64,000 nucleotides of DNA. It comes from Stappia stellulata. Lineage in GTDB: Bacteria; Pseudomonadota; Alphaproteobacteria; Rhizobiales; Stappiaceae. The position numbers were made by a program, and so were the translations under genes. This document shows positions 1-8,552 of this stretch, in pieces (positions within the stretch are counted from its first letter, which is position 1; each line of letters opens with the position of its first letter). The stretch covers positions 186,001 through 250,000 of the forward strand of contig NZ_JAIVMF010000001.1 of assembly GCF_020176715.1 (NCBI RefSeq), given 5' to 3'. Below the pieces are notes generated by a model. The model was not told the origin of the DNA. It did no database searches and worked only from the letters and a program-made list of their open reading frames with translations.

Positions 1-281
1 CCTTCTTTCAAGAAGACCGAATAATCGGAGTCGAACGCCAAGGTCTCCAGGTCGACTTCTTCAGCGGCCGACTGGTTTTCCTCGCGAACCCGCGCCGCCT
101 CGGCGACTTTGTCCGCCTGCTCCTCCGGCGCCGGCGCCAAGCGCGTTTCATCGCGCTCGCGTTCCTGGCGCACCGCCCGTTTGCGCTGAGACCAGCGGCT
201 CAGAAACCCGGCCTCCTCGTCGCCGGTCATCCCCTTGCCCGATGATGTCTTTCCCGCCGTGTCCCTGCCGTTTGCGCTCAT
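1..281 (-). CDS. DUF3306 domain protein (3' end beyond window)
   Basis: The gene starts at an ATG at 281 and runs off the left edge, so only about 93 residues are visible. It is very hydrophilic. The N-terminus carries FLSRWSQRKRAVR, the conserved opening of DUF3306, followed by an Arg/Glu-rich stretch and an acidic segment (DLETLAFDSDYSVFLKE) typical of the family. Its ATG overlaps the stop codon of the DUF3305 gene upstream (ATGA), so the two are translationally coupled. DUF3305 and DUF3306 are found almost only beside periplasmic formate dehydrogenases. The biochemical role is unknown. The remaining C-terminal part cannot be judged from here. Confidence 0.85.
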   Translation of the reverse strand, partial: MSANGRDTAGKTSSGKGMTGDEEAGFLSRWSQRKRAVRQERERDETRLAPAPEEQADKVAEAARVREENQSAAEEVDLETLAFDSDYSVFLKE

Positions 282-844
282 GATCCGTCCTCTTCCGACC
301 GGCCGTCGGGGTTGAAGATCGGGGCCTTTCCGAAAATCTGCCGTTCCTCGACCGCCTTCGTCCGGCGCCGTTTCCTGAAAGCAGGCGCCTCGGGAATCGC
401 GGTCAGGAACCGCGCCATCCAGGCGACCGTCGCAGGCGGCATGGGCACCCGTTCGACCAGACTGTCGGGGCGCTCCAAAAAGCCTTCCGCCTCATAGGGA
501 TCAGCGGTCAGGCCAAAGACGCGCCATCCCGGTTCGGCGCCACTGTCGCTTGCTTCCAGCAACGCCCAGACGCAGGGCGCGCCGGTTTCGATATTGCTGT
601 CATAGGCCTCGACCATCTTGTGATGCAGCGTCAGCGCATGCGGCGCCGACAGATACCGCACCGTCTCCCCGTCCCGGGCGATTTCGCGCCAGCCGTGGGT
701 TTCGGGAGGATCCGCGACCACTTCCGGCACGGCCCAGACCCAGTCCACCCACCGCGATGTCGCCGGTCGCCGTTCGAGAACGACGCCGAGCATGGCCGAC
801 ACTTCCCGTTCCACGCAAAACTCCCAAAATCCGTTGACCCGCAT
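278..844 (-). CDS. DUF3305 domain protein, formate dehydrogenase-associated
   Basis: About 188 residues, hydrophilic, no signal peptide or membrane segment. The N-terminal half has the DUF3305 pattern LGVVLERRPATSRWVDWVW followed by a region ending in RYLSAPHALTLHHKM. The C-terminus is basic (RKRRRTKAVEER). I chose the ATG at 844; a GTG at 868 in frame would add eight residues. The stop overlaps the start of the DUF3306 gene. The family co-occurs with molybdenum formate dehydrogenase operons and is assumed to help assembly or electron transfer, but no activity is established. It is divergent from the 4Fe-4S protein gene at 1082, with about 240 bases between them for two promoters. Confidence 0.85.
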   Translation of the reverse strand: MRVNGFWEFCVEREVSAMLGVVLERRPATSRWVDWVWAVPEVVADPPETHGWREIARDGETVRYLSAPHALTLHHKMVEAYDSNIETGAPCVWALLEASDSGAEPGWRVFGLTADPYEAEGFLERPDSLVERVPMPPATVAWMARFLTAIPEAPAFRKRRRTKAVEERQIFGKAPIFNPDGRSEEDGS

Positions 845-1081
845 CGGCGACACGGGCCTCTGAGTCACCTCAGGTCATCTTCTGATTTTGGGCCTTTGCA
901 GCCTGAAAGACAATGTCTGTCCTTTGTCAAGACCGCAGCGTCTTCTCTCCCGCACGCGGATTTGCGGCAAAGGCAATCTCGGTTAGGAAAATCCCGTTCA
1001 CCTGCGCTATCTTCCCGGCAAAACGACAAGCTGAGGGAACGCGCCGCCCGGCGGCCCGACGTTTCCGCGACGGAGGAATTC

Positions 1082-3121
1082 ATGACCGCGACCCAGCCAA
1101 GGGTTCTCCTGTGCGACTGCGAAAAGACCATGCGCCTCGATCCCGCCCGGATCGACGGACTTGACGCAAACACCCCGCTCCACACCCAGTTGTGCCGCTC
1201 GCAACTCGCCGCCTTCGAAAAAGCCCTCGCCACCGGGGAACCGCTGGTCGTGGGCTGCACGCAGGAGGCGCCGCTTTTCGACGAATTGGCCGAAGAGCAC
1301 GGCGCCACGCAGCGCATCGACTACGTGAACATTCGCGAGCGCGCCGGCTGGTGCGCGCGCGGCACCGATCCGCACCCGAAGATCTCGGCACTTCTCGCAG
1401 AAGCCATGGTCACCGGAGAGCCGGCGTCCCTGCGCTCGATCGAATCCGACGGTGTTTGCCTGATCTACGGCAAGGGCCAGCAGGCCCTCGATGCCGCCCG
1501 CGCGCTCGAAGGCCGGTTGTCCGTTTCGCTTCTCCTGAGCGATGCCTCGGATCTCGTGCTGCCGACGGTTCTCGAGGTGCCCGTGCACAGCGGACGCATT
1601 CGCACGGTGTCCGGCTCCCTCGGGGCCTTCTCCGTGACGGTGGACGCTTATGCGCAGATCCTGCCGTCGTCACGCGGATCGGCGCAATTCGCGATGCCGC
1701 GCGACGGTGCAAAGTCGACCTGCAGCCTCATTCTCGATCTGTCCGGCGAAACGCCACTGGTCACCGCGCCCGACAAGCGCGATGGCTACAAGCGCGTCGA
1801 CCCGAAAGACCCGGCCGCGGTGGCACGCGCGCTTTTCGACATTTCCGACATGGTCGGCACCTTCGAAAAGCCGGTCTACGTGGAATATGACGCCTCGATC
1901 TGCGCCCATGGCCGATCCGGCAAGACCGGCTGTTCCAAGTGCCTCGACGCCTGCCCCGCCGGCGCGATCACCAGCAACGGCAACCAGATCGCGATCGATC
2001 CGGGCATTTGCGGAGGCTGCGGATCCTGCGCCGCACATTGCCCGACCGGTGCGGTGGCATATCAGTATTCGGCGCGCGACACGCTGATCCACCGGCTCCA
2101 GACCCTGCTCGCCACCTACGCCAATGCCGGGGGCAAGGACCCCGTCGTGCTGGTGCATGACGAAAGCCACGGGCTCGACCTGATCAACGCCATGGCGCGC
2201 TTTTCGGACGGGCTGCCGGGAAACGTGTTGCCGGTCGCGGTCCATGCCGTCACCGTCTTCGGCCATGACGCGATGCTCGCGGCCGTGCTTGCCGGCGCCA
2301 GGCGCATGGTCTTCCTCTGTCCGCCGTCGCAGGCCGACGAGACCGCGGCGCTTGAGCGCGAGATCGCTCTCGCCACGGCTCTGCTTGAGGGAATGGGCTA
2401 TGCGGGCAGCGACGTGTTCTCGCTCGCCCTGGAAGCCGACCCGGATGCCGTCGCCGGATGTTTCACGCCTGCGTCCGGACCGCTCCCGACCACGCCCGCA
2501 ACCGTCGCTCCCGTTGGCGGCAAGCGGGACGTCGCGCGCAGCGTCATCTCCCGGCTGATGCAATCGGCACCCGCGCCGACCGAAGTTATCGCGCTGCCGG
2601 AAACGGCGCCCTATGGGCGCATTTCAATCGATGCCGAAGGCTGCACGCTGTGTCTAGCCTGCGTCTCGTCCTGTCCGGCCAATGCGCTGGCCGACAATCC
2701 AGACAAGCCGCAGGTGAGCCTGACCGAGGCCGCCTGCGTGCAATGCGGATTGTGCGCCACCACCTGCCCGGAGAACGTCATCACGCTGGAGCCGCGCTAC
2801 AATTCGGCGCCGGAGGCGATCCGCCCGATCGTGCTGCATGAGGAAGAGCCGGCGACCTGCGTCTCCTGCGGCAAGCCCTTCGGCACGAAGTCCTCGATTG
2901 CCCGCATTCGCGAGAAGCTCTCTGGCAAGCACTGGATGTTCCAGCGCGAAGACCAGGCCCGGCTGATCGAAATGTGCGACGACTGCCGCATCTCGGCGCA
3001 ATGGGAGATGCCGGATACGCCGCTTCGCGGCGGAGCGCGGCCGCGGATCGCGACGACGGACGATTATCTGGCGCTCGAAAAGACGCCGCTTTCGGCCGAC
3101 GATTTCCTCAAGGACGACTGA
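1082..3121 (+). CDS. Polyferredoxin-like 4Fe-4S protein, formate dehydrogenase-associated
   Basis: This is a 679-residue cytoplasmic protein with no signal peptide. The start is set by GGAGG about six bases before the ATG at 1082. Residues 1-95 contain several conserved Cys (CDC at 11-13, C38, C59, C91). Around 284-320 there are two cluster motifs (CSKCLDACP and CGGCGSCAAHCP). A second pair lies near 521-563 (CTLCLACVSSCP and CVQCGLCATTCP). The C-terminal 100 residues add CVSCGKP and CDDC. That is enough Cys for at least four [4Fe-4S] clusters. Homologues sit beside DUF3305/DUF3306 in formate dehydrogenase loci, so an electron-transfer or cofactor-assembly role for FDH is likely. The physiological partner is unknown. 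Confidence 0.85.
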   Translation: MTATQPRVLLCDCEKTMRLDPARIDGLDANTPLHTQLCRSQLAAFEKALATGEPLVVGCTQEAPLFDELAEEHGATQRIDYVNIRERAGWCARGTDPHPKISALLAEAMVTGEPASLRSIESDGVCLIYGKGQQALDAARALEGRLSVSLLLSDASDLVLPTVLEVPVHSGRIRTVSGSLGAFSVTVDAYAQILPSSRGSAQFAMPRDGAKSTCSLILDLSGETPLVTAPDKRDGYKRVDPKDPAAVARALFDISDMVGTFEKPVYVEYDASICAHGRSGKTGCSKCLDACPAGAITSNGNQIAIDPGICGGCGSCAAHCPTGAVAYQYSARDTLIHRLQTLLATYANAGGKDPVVLVHDESHGLDLINAMARFSDGLPGNVLPVAVHAVTVFGHDAMLAAVLAGARRMVFLCPPSQADETAALEREIALATALLEGMGYAGSDVFSLALEADPDAVAGCFTPASGPLPTTPATVAPVGGKRDVARSVISRLMQSAPAPTEVIALPETAPYGRISIDAEGCTLCLACVSSCPANALADNPDKPQVSLTEAACVQCGLCATTCPENVITLEPRYNSAPEAIRPIVLHEEEPATCVSCGKPFGTKSSIARIREKLSGKHWMFQREDQARLIEMCDDCRISAQWEMPDTPLRGGARPRIATTDDYLALEKTPLSADDFLKDD

Positions 3122-3139
3122 TCTTCCAGTCGCCGAACC

Positions 3140-3173
3140 AAAAGCGCCGCCGGGATCGTCCGGCGGCGCTTTT
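3140..3173. terminator. Bidirectional rho-independent terminator
   Basis: A perfect 14-bp stem (AAAAGCGCCGCCGG paired with CCGGCGGCGCTTTT) with a 6-base loop. It has A/T runs on both sides, so it can stop both the plus-strand ferredoxin gene and the convergent minus-strand DUF3144 gene. Confidence 0.9.
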
Positions 3174-3191
3174 CGTTCGACTGCGGATGAA

Positions 3192-3494
3192 CTACGCCGA
3201 TCCGGCCGGCGGGTCGAGTTCGGGGTCGGCGAGGTTCTGCCGCAGCATCTCGGTGTACTGCTTGACCATATGCTCGACGAAAGCCTCGTGGTCGTCGACC
3301 TGCAACACCGCCTTGGCGACATGGGCGTTGTAGCGCGAGGCCGCCCACAGGAAGGCCAGATGCAGGTCGGTTGCCGGGATCTTGCGGTTTTCCCGATTGG
3401 CCACATCAATGAAGCGGGCGGCGACCTGCAGGAAGCCGGCGGTGTCGAGTTCCCCTTGCGCCCGTGCCGCGCGGCGGTCCTGGCGATTGCTCAT
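3192..3494 (-). CDS. DUF3144 family protein
   Basis: A 100-residue soluble protein of unknown function. It matches the DUF3144 pattern: an N-terminal helix with FIDVANRENRKI, then LAFLWAASRYNAHV, then a C-terminal FVEHMVKQYTEMLRQNLAD. Nothing suggests a signal peptide or catalytic motif. It lies 51 bases downstream of the multicopper oxidase gene on the same strand and is followed by a strong terminator, so it is probably the last gene of a two-gene transcript. Confidence 0.8.
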   Translation of the reverse strand: MSNRQDRRAARAQGELDTAGFLQVAARFIDVANRENRKIPATDLHLAFLWAASRYNAHVAKAVLQVDDHEAFVEHMVKQYTEMLRQNLADPELDPPAGSA

Positions 3495-3545
3495 CAGCGA
3501 TATTCCCTCGGTTTGGTCTGTTCCCGGCGATTTTCGGCCGGTCGG

Positions 3546-4979
3546 TCAGGTCACCTCGAACCAAGACATCATGCCGGCGACCTGGTGTTCCAGCATGTGG
3601 CAATGGACCATCCATTTTCCCGGATTGTCGGCGACAAAGGCGATTTCGACGCGCTCGCCCGGATCGGCGAGAACCGTGTCGCGCCATTCCTCGCGTGCCA
3701 CCGCCGCGCCGTTGCGCGACACCACCTTGAAGTGATGCCCGTGCACGTGAATGGCATGCGGCCAGCGGGTGTCGTTGATGATCGGCATGCGGACGGTTCG
3801 CCCCCGGGCGACCGTAAAGGCTGCCGGATCCTCGTGACTGCCGGCAATGCCGTTGAACGACCACACCTTGCCGGCATCGACAAGCTCGCGCATGCCGCGT
3901 TGCTCGCCCTTGAGCATGGCGCCGCTCATCCGGCCCATCGCCCCGCCCTCCATCAGCAGGTCCTGCGTGAGGGCGCCGTCCATATCGAGCGCCGTCGGCA
4001 GCGGATTGGCGGGAAGTGAAATATCCTCCGGCAGCGGCGTCGTGCGCGCCACGGGATCCCCGTCCAGAACGAATTCGCAGGCCGCAAACGGCTGACCGGA
4101 CGCTTCTTCGATGGTGAAGGTCTTGGCCTCGGCGGACAGGTCGACCATCAGGTCCGCGCGCTGCGACGGCGAGATGACCAGGGTTTCATCGGCCAGGAGC
4201 TCAGGCGCAATCGGCTGGCCATCAAGCGCGACGAGATGCGGGGCAAGACCGCTGAAGCGAATGGTGAGGATGCGCGCGTTGGCGGTGTTGACCACCCGCA
4301 GCCGCAAGCGCTCGCCGGGACGCGCCGGAAACCGCGGATAGGGCTGGCCGTTGACCGTCAGTACATTTCCGAGACGGCCCGCATGCGCCCAGTCGTGCAT
4401 GGCCCCGAGGCTTGCGACATCGATCTGGCGCGCCTCGTCGAGACGCCAGTCGTCAAAGGCCAGCACGACGTCGCGGTCATAGGCCTTCTGCCCGGGCTCC
4501 TCGACGACGAGAACGCCGTAGAGCCCTCGCGCGAGCTGCTCCCAGGAACGGTTATGCGGATGATACCAATAGGTGCCCGCGTCCGGCGCCTTGATGCGAT
4601 AGTCGAATGTCTCGCCCGGCTCCACCGCCGGCTGGGTCAGTCCGGCGACGCCGTCATAGGCGTTCTCGATGCGGATGCCGTGCCAGTGGATCGTCGACGG
4701 CTGCTCCAGCTCGTTCTTGAAGCGGACCTCAAGGGTTTCGCCCTGTTGCATCGTGAGAAGCGGGCCGGGAACCCGACCGTCATAGCCCCAGATGTCGGTC
4801 AGCGGACCGTCGGTTTCCCAAAGGGCCGCCCGGCCCTTGCGCGCACTCAGGACGCGCGGTTCCGGCTCCGCCGCCCGGACCGCCGCACGACCAACCAGAG
4901 CCGGGAGCATGAGCCCCATCGCGGCGCCGGTCCCCGAAAGAAGCACCCCACGGCGTGTGATCCCAACCGACTTTCTCAT
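3546..4979 (-). CDS. Multicopper oxidase, TAT-exported
   Basis: A periplasmic copper oxidase of 477 residues. The N-terminus (ITRRGVLLSGTGAAMGLML) is a twin-arginine signal. The start at 4979 is preceded by GAGGGA. Three cupredoxin domains are expected, and the four copper-ligand segments are all present: STIHWHG, GTYWYHPHNR, HAIHVHGHHF near the end, and MVHCHMLEHQVAGMM, where the last Met is the type 1 axial ligand. It belongs to the CopA/CueO/laccase superfamily. A Met-rich segment (MEGGAMGRMSGAMLKGE) before the last domain hints at Cu(I) binding, so copper tolerance is the likeliest role. The substrate cannot be fixed from sequence. Confidence 0.92.
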   Translation of the reverse strand: MRKSVGITRRGVLLSGTGAAMGLMLPALVGRAAVRAAEPEPRVLSARKGRAALWETDGPLTDIWGYDGRVPGPLLTMQQGETLEVRFKNELEQPSTIHWHGIRIENAYDGVAGLTQPAVEPGETFDYRIKAPDAGTYWYHPHNRSWEQLARGLYGVLVVEEPGQKAYDRDVVLAFDDWRLDEARQIDVASLGAMHDWAHAGRLGNVLTVNGQPYPRFPARPGERLRLRVVNTANARILTIRFSGLAPHLVALDGQPIAPELLADETLVISPSQRADLMVDLSAEAKTFTIEEASGQPFAACEFVLDGDPVARTTPLPEDISLPANPLPTALDMDGALTQDLLMEGGAMGRMSGAMLKGEQRGMRELVDAGKVWSFNGIAGSHEDPAAFTVARGRTVRMPIINDTRWPHAIHVHGHHFKVVSRNGAAVAREEWRDTVLADPGERVEIAFVADNPGKWMVHCHMLEHQVAGMMSWFEVT

Positions 4980-5093
4980 CACGTCCCTCTTCAAAACCCG
5001 CAATCGCCTTCATACAAGAGCCTAAGCCCGAAACCTGGGTGTGTGAAACCTGAAAGCAAGTGGTCGGTCCGGAACCGCGCGGGCCGGGCCGTC

Positions 5094-6332
5094 TCAGCCG
5101 GTCCAGGCCTCCTCGCCGCGGAGCTCCAGCCTGCGGGCGATCGTGCCGAAGGTCACCGCACCGGCGCAGGCCAGGGCCATCACCAGAATCAGCGACCAGA
5201 CCGTTCCCGGCCAGAGCACCCCCGACAGCAGCCAGCCGGTCAAAGCGGAAGCGACGGCTCCCGCGCCGATCTGCAAGCTGCCGGTCAGGCCGGAGGCCGC
5301 GCCGGCCAGATCGGGGCGCACGCTGACGGAGCCGGCAATGGCGTTGGGCAAGGACATGCCGTTGCCGATACCAACGACGAACATCGGCGCGAACAGCGAC
5401 AAGGGATGGACGAACCCAAGGGCGAATGTCGCGGCGATGGCGGAGACCGCGCAAATCAGCACGCAATTCCCGCCGAAAATCATGCGCGAGATCCCCAACC
5501 GCTCAGAAAATCGCCCGGAAATGCCGTTTCCGACCATATAGCCGGCCGCGACCATGATGAAATAAAGGCCATATGCCGAGGGCGACATGTCGAACAGGCG
5601 GGCGGCGAGAAACGGCGCTCCGCCGAGGAACGAAAAGAAAACTGCCGACGTGAAGGCCGAGGTCAGCGTGTAGGCCCAAAAGAGTTGCGACCGCGACAGC
5701 GCCGAATAGCTACGCACCAGACCGCGCACCCCACCCCCGGACGCGCGGGAATGGTTGGTCTCGTGCAATTCCGCCCAGGCCCATGCGAGCACCAGCGCGC
5801 CAAGGGCAATCATCAGGTAGGAACTGGACCGCCAGCCGAAGGTCTCGTCGAGAACGCCGCCGATGGCCGGCCCGATCATCGGCGCGACCGCCATGCCCAT
5901 GGTGACATAGCCGATCATGCTGGCGGACTGCCGACGGTCGAAAAGATCGCGCACGATGGCGCGCCCGAGCACAATGCCGGCGCAGCCGCCGGCCGCCTGC
6001 AGCATGCGCCCCGCCAGCATCACCTCGATGCTGGTCGCCGCCGCGCAGGTCAAGCTGCCGAGAAGAAAAACGCCAAGCCCCCACAACAGCACCGGCCGCC
6101 GGCCATAACGGTCGGACAGCGGGCCGATGCCGATCTGCGCGATAGCGATCGCCGCAAGATAGAGCGACAGCGACAACTGAACCATCGCCGCCGTGGTGCC
6201 GAACACATCGACCAGCACCGGCAGCGAGGGAAGATAGATATTGAGTGCGAGCGGGCTGACGGAGGATACGGCAACGAGCAGGGGAAGCGAGGGGCGGCGT
6301 TGCGGCAGGGCCGTCGATAGGCTGTTTGTCAT
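5094..6332 (-). CDS. Bcr/CflA family multidrug efflux MFS transporter
   Basis: A 412-residue inner-membrane protein with 12 predicted transmembrane helices. The N-terminal third has the drug:proton antiporter motif GPLSDRYGRRPVLL in the loop between helices 2 and 3 and the Bcr/CflA signature LNIYLPSLPVL in helix 1. GRAIVRDLF and VAPMIGPAIGG (motif C) mark it as a 12-TM drug antiporter. Its substrate cannot be inferred. It ends 114 bases upstream of the multicopper oxidase start, on the same strand. Confidence 0.9.
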   Translation of the reverse strand: MTNSLSTALPQRRPSLPLLVAVSSVSPLALNIYLPSLPVLVDVFGTTAAMVQLSLSLYLAAIAIAQIGIGPLSDRYGRRPVLLWGLGVFLLGSLTCAAATSIEVMLAGRMLQAAGGCAGIVLGRAIVRDLFDRRQSASMIGYVTMGMAVAPMIGPAIGGVLDETFGWRSSSYLMIALGALVLAWAWAELHETNHSRASGGGVRGLVRSYSALSRSQLFWAYTLTSAFTSAVFFSFLGGAPFLAARLFDMSPSAYGLYFIMVAAGYMVGNGISGRFSERLGISRMIFGGNCVLICAVSAIAATFALGFVHPLSLFAPMFVVGIGNGMSLPNAIAGSVSVRPDLAGAASGLTGSLQIGAGAVASALTGWLLSGVLWPGTVWSLILVMALACAGAVTFGTIARRLELRGEEAWTG

Positions 6333-6348
6333 ACGGTTAAGTACGGTC

Positions 6349-6386
6349 TGTGCGCCGGCATTGGCAAGACCAAAGGCCGGCGCACA
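6349..6386. terminator. Perfect hairpin between small ORF and efflux gene
   Basis: Arms TGTGCGCCGGC and GCCGGCGCACA (11 bp, perfect) with a 16-base loop. It lies downstream of the 51-residue ORF and just upstream of the Bcr/CflA start. It has no clear T-run, so it may be a terminator of the small gene or a leader structure of the efflux gene. Confidence 0.5.
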
Positions 6387-6429
6387 GGGGAAGTGCCTAT
6401 CACCTCTTTTTGAATATCGGCGGCGGAAA

Positions 6430-6585
6430 TCAAACGCCCGGACCGCGCATCACCGGGCGGAACACGTGCCGAAACAGGGAGCGGACGGCAAGCGCGCGTT
6501 CGCGGCGACCCTTTTCCGTCAGGAAGCGCAGATCAGCATCGCTCAGGTGAAAAGGATCAAACCGCTGGGGGTCATGGCGGGACAT
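6430..6585 (-). CDS. Small hypothetical protein divergent from LysR gene
   Basis: A 51-residue basic protein. The ATG at 6585 has AGGAG six bases upstream, the best local start. The centre reads FHLSDADLRFLTEKGRRERA and the C-terminus is rich in Arg and aromatic residues (RSLFRHVFRP). I recognise no family with certainty; the overall look resembles the short Arg-rich proteins of DUF1127 type. It is transcribed away from the GcvA-like regulator at 6707 with 121 bases between, so it is a plausible target of that regulator. Confidence 0.55.
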   Translation of the reverse strand: MSRHDPQRFDPFHLSDADLRFLTEKGRRERALAVRSLFRHVFRPVMRGPGV

Positions 6586-6706
6586 CGCAAGCTCCTGTCT
6601 TCGACCGGCGATGTTGGTGAACATCGCCTGTCACCTGAAGTAGTTTGTTGCGCTCACCACGACAAACGCGTATTTTTCTGCTTTCAGATTAGGAAAACTC
6701 ATCCGA

Positions 6707-7615
6707 ATGCGCTTCAACCTTCCCCATGTGAACAGCCTGCGCGTGTTCGAGGCCGTGGCCCGGCACATGAGTTTCTCGCGTGCGGCGGCGGAACTGAACC
6801 TCACGCCGTCGGCCCTCAGCCATCAGATCCGAACGCTCGAGGACCATTTCGGCCAGCCGCTGTTCAAGCGGATGAACCGGTCGATCGCGCTCACCCAGGC
6901 CGGGCGACGGCTGCTGCCCGGCGTCGAGCAGGGGCTCCTGCTCCTGAACGAGGCCGTGGCGGAGCTGGCGGCCCCGCACAGCGACACCCGGCTTGTCGTA
7001 TCGACCGGTCCGGCCTTCGCCGCGAAATGGCTCGTGCCGCGCCTGCACCGCTTCGTGGATGCCCATCCCGACATAGAGATCCTGGTGTCGGCGAACATGA
7101 AGAACATCGACTTCGTCACGGGAGATGCCGACGTCGGCATCCGCTTCGGGCTTGGCGACTACGACGGGCTGGAAGCCGAACCGCTGCTGGAGGAAACCGC
7201 GACCCCGGCCTGCACGCCGGAGATTGCGGCACGTTTGACCTCGCCGGAGGCCCTTGCCGGGGCCTCGCTTCTGCATGACGACAGCATTCGCCACCTTCCG
7301 GACGTCCCGGGTTGGGCGGACTGGCTCGCCGCGGCTGGGGCCACAAGCGTTGACCCCTCCCGAGGGCTGCGGTTCAACCACGCCGAACACGCGCTCGATG
7401 CGGCCGCGGCGGGCGCCGGCGTGGTGCTCGCGCGGCAAAGCCTTGCGGCCGGCGACATTCGCATCGGTCGGCTGGTCACGCCATTTGCGCTGAAATTGCC
7501 GATCCGCCCGAGATTTCACCTGGTCGGGCTGCCCGCAACCTTCCGCCGCCGCGCGGCCGCGACCTTCCGCGACTGGGTGCGTCAGGAGATCGCGGAAACG
7601 TCAGCTGCCGCGTAA
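6707..7615 (+). CDS. LysR-family regulator, GcvA-like
   Basis: A 302-residue DNA-binding regulator. Residues 8-67 are the winged helix-turn-helix (FEAVARHMSFSRAAAELN, then TPSALSHQIRTLEDHFG). The rest is a periplasmic-binding-protein-like effector domain opening with LVVSTGPAFAAKWLVPRLHRF, typical of the GcvA subgroup. It is divergent from the small ORF at 6585, a usual LysR arrangement. Its stop overlaps that of the convergent DMT transporter gene by 15 bases. The effector is unknown. Confidence 0.92.
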   Translation: MRFNLPHVNSLRVFEAVARHMSFSRAAAELNLTPSALSHQIRTLEDHFGQPLFKRMNRSIALTQAGRRLLPGVEQGLLLLNEAVAELAAPHSDTRLVVSTGPAFAAKWLVPRLHRFVDAHPDIEILVSANMKNIDFVTGDADVGIRFGLGDYDGLEAEPLLEETATPACTPEIAARLTSPEALAGASLLHDDSIRHLPDVPGWADWLAAAGATSVDPSRGLRFNHAEHALDAAAAGAGVVLARQSLAAGDIRIGRLVTPFALKLPIRPRFHLVGLPATFRRRAAATFRDWVRQEIAETSAAA

Positions 7616-8506
7616 TCCCGTCGTGGCCGCAGGACCGGCTGTACGCAGACGCTTGCGCTCGCGCATCAGGCTGTAGAGGCCGGTTGCGACCAGGATGGCG
7701 ATGCCGGCAAGTGTCGCAAGATCGGGAATATCGCCCCAGACCACATAGCCGATCAGGATCGCCCACAGGATGATGGAATAGCGAAAGGGCGCGACCATCG
7801 AGATGTCGCCCATGCGCATCGCAGTGATCAGACAGGTAAAGCCGACGAGAATGAAGCCGGCCGCGGTCGCCAGGAAAAGCAGCTCCTTCGTCGTCGGCAT
7901 CGGCCATGTCTCGGTCGTCGACAGCGCAAGCCCCATCAGCGAGACCCCGCACAAAGTGGCAAAGGAAACCCCGAGAGTGGGGATATGCGGCGGTAGGACG
8001 TTGGTCGAAAGATCACGCAGAACCATGAACATCACCCCGGCAAGCGCGACCAGCGCCCAGGCGTCGAAGCCCGCCATGCCGGGACGCACGATCAGCAAGA
8101 CCCCGCAAAACCCGACAATGATCGCCGTCCAGCGCCGCCAGCCGACCGGCGCACCGAGAAAGATCGCCGCCCCTGCAGTCACCAGCAGCGGCAAGGCCTG
8201 CAGGATCGCGGTCGCATTGGCGATCGGCAGGTGAAACAGCGCCGTCAGATAGAACATGGTCGCGACAACCTCGGCGAAGACGCGCACGCCGACCCATTTG
8301 TTCAACAGCAGCGGAAAGCGGCGGATCGAGCCATTGGCGACGCAGATCACCAGCAGGAAGGCGAGCGCGAAGACCCCGCGCAGGAACATGATCTGCCCGA
8401 GCGGCAGGTTCTCCGACACAAGCTTGACGAAGCTGTCGTTGAAAATGAAGCCCATCATGGCGAGCATCATGATGGCGACGGCGCGCCCATTGTCCGGGGA
8501 GGTCAT
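7601..8506 (-). CDS. DMT (EamA) family transporter
   Basis: A 301-residue inner-membrane protein with about ten predicted transmembrane helices in two EamA repeats (roughly residues 9-140 and 150-285). The first repeat has the typical RGVFALAFLLV and ANATAILQALPLLVTAGAA stretches, and each half ends with a GWRRW/GDIPDLATLAGIAIL-type helix. The family exports amino acids or other small metabolites; the substrate here is not known. It is convergent with the LysR gene, with a 15-base overlap of coding ends. Confidence 0.88.
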   Translation of the reverse strand: MTSPDNGRAVAIMMLAMMGFIFNDSFVKLVSENLPLGQIMFLRGVFALAFLLVICVANGSIRRFPLLLNKWVGVRVFAEVVATMFYLTALFHLPIANATAILQALPLLVTAGAAIFLGAPVGWRRWTAIIVGFCGVLLIVRPGMAGFDAWALVALAGVMFMVLRDLSTNVLPPHIPTLGVSFATLCGVSLMGLALSTTETWPMPTTKELLFLATAAGFILVGFTCLITAMRMGDISMVAPFRYSIILWAILIGYVVWGDIPDLATLAGIAILVATGLYSLMRERKRLRTAGPAATTGLRGS

Positions 8507-8552
8507 GTCAAGCCTTGCAGGTTGCGCCGCATCCGAATGGAGCGGAGGAAAA

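Noticed and set aside
4236-6320. A long plus-strand frame over the multicopper oxidase and efflux genes
   Set aside because: Its product is a low-complexity Arg/Gly/Gln-rich sequence with no family resemblance, and both genes under it are clear.
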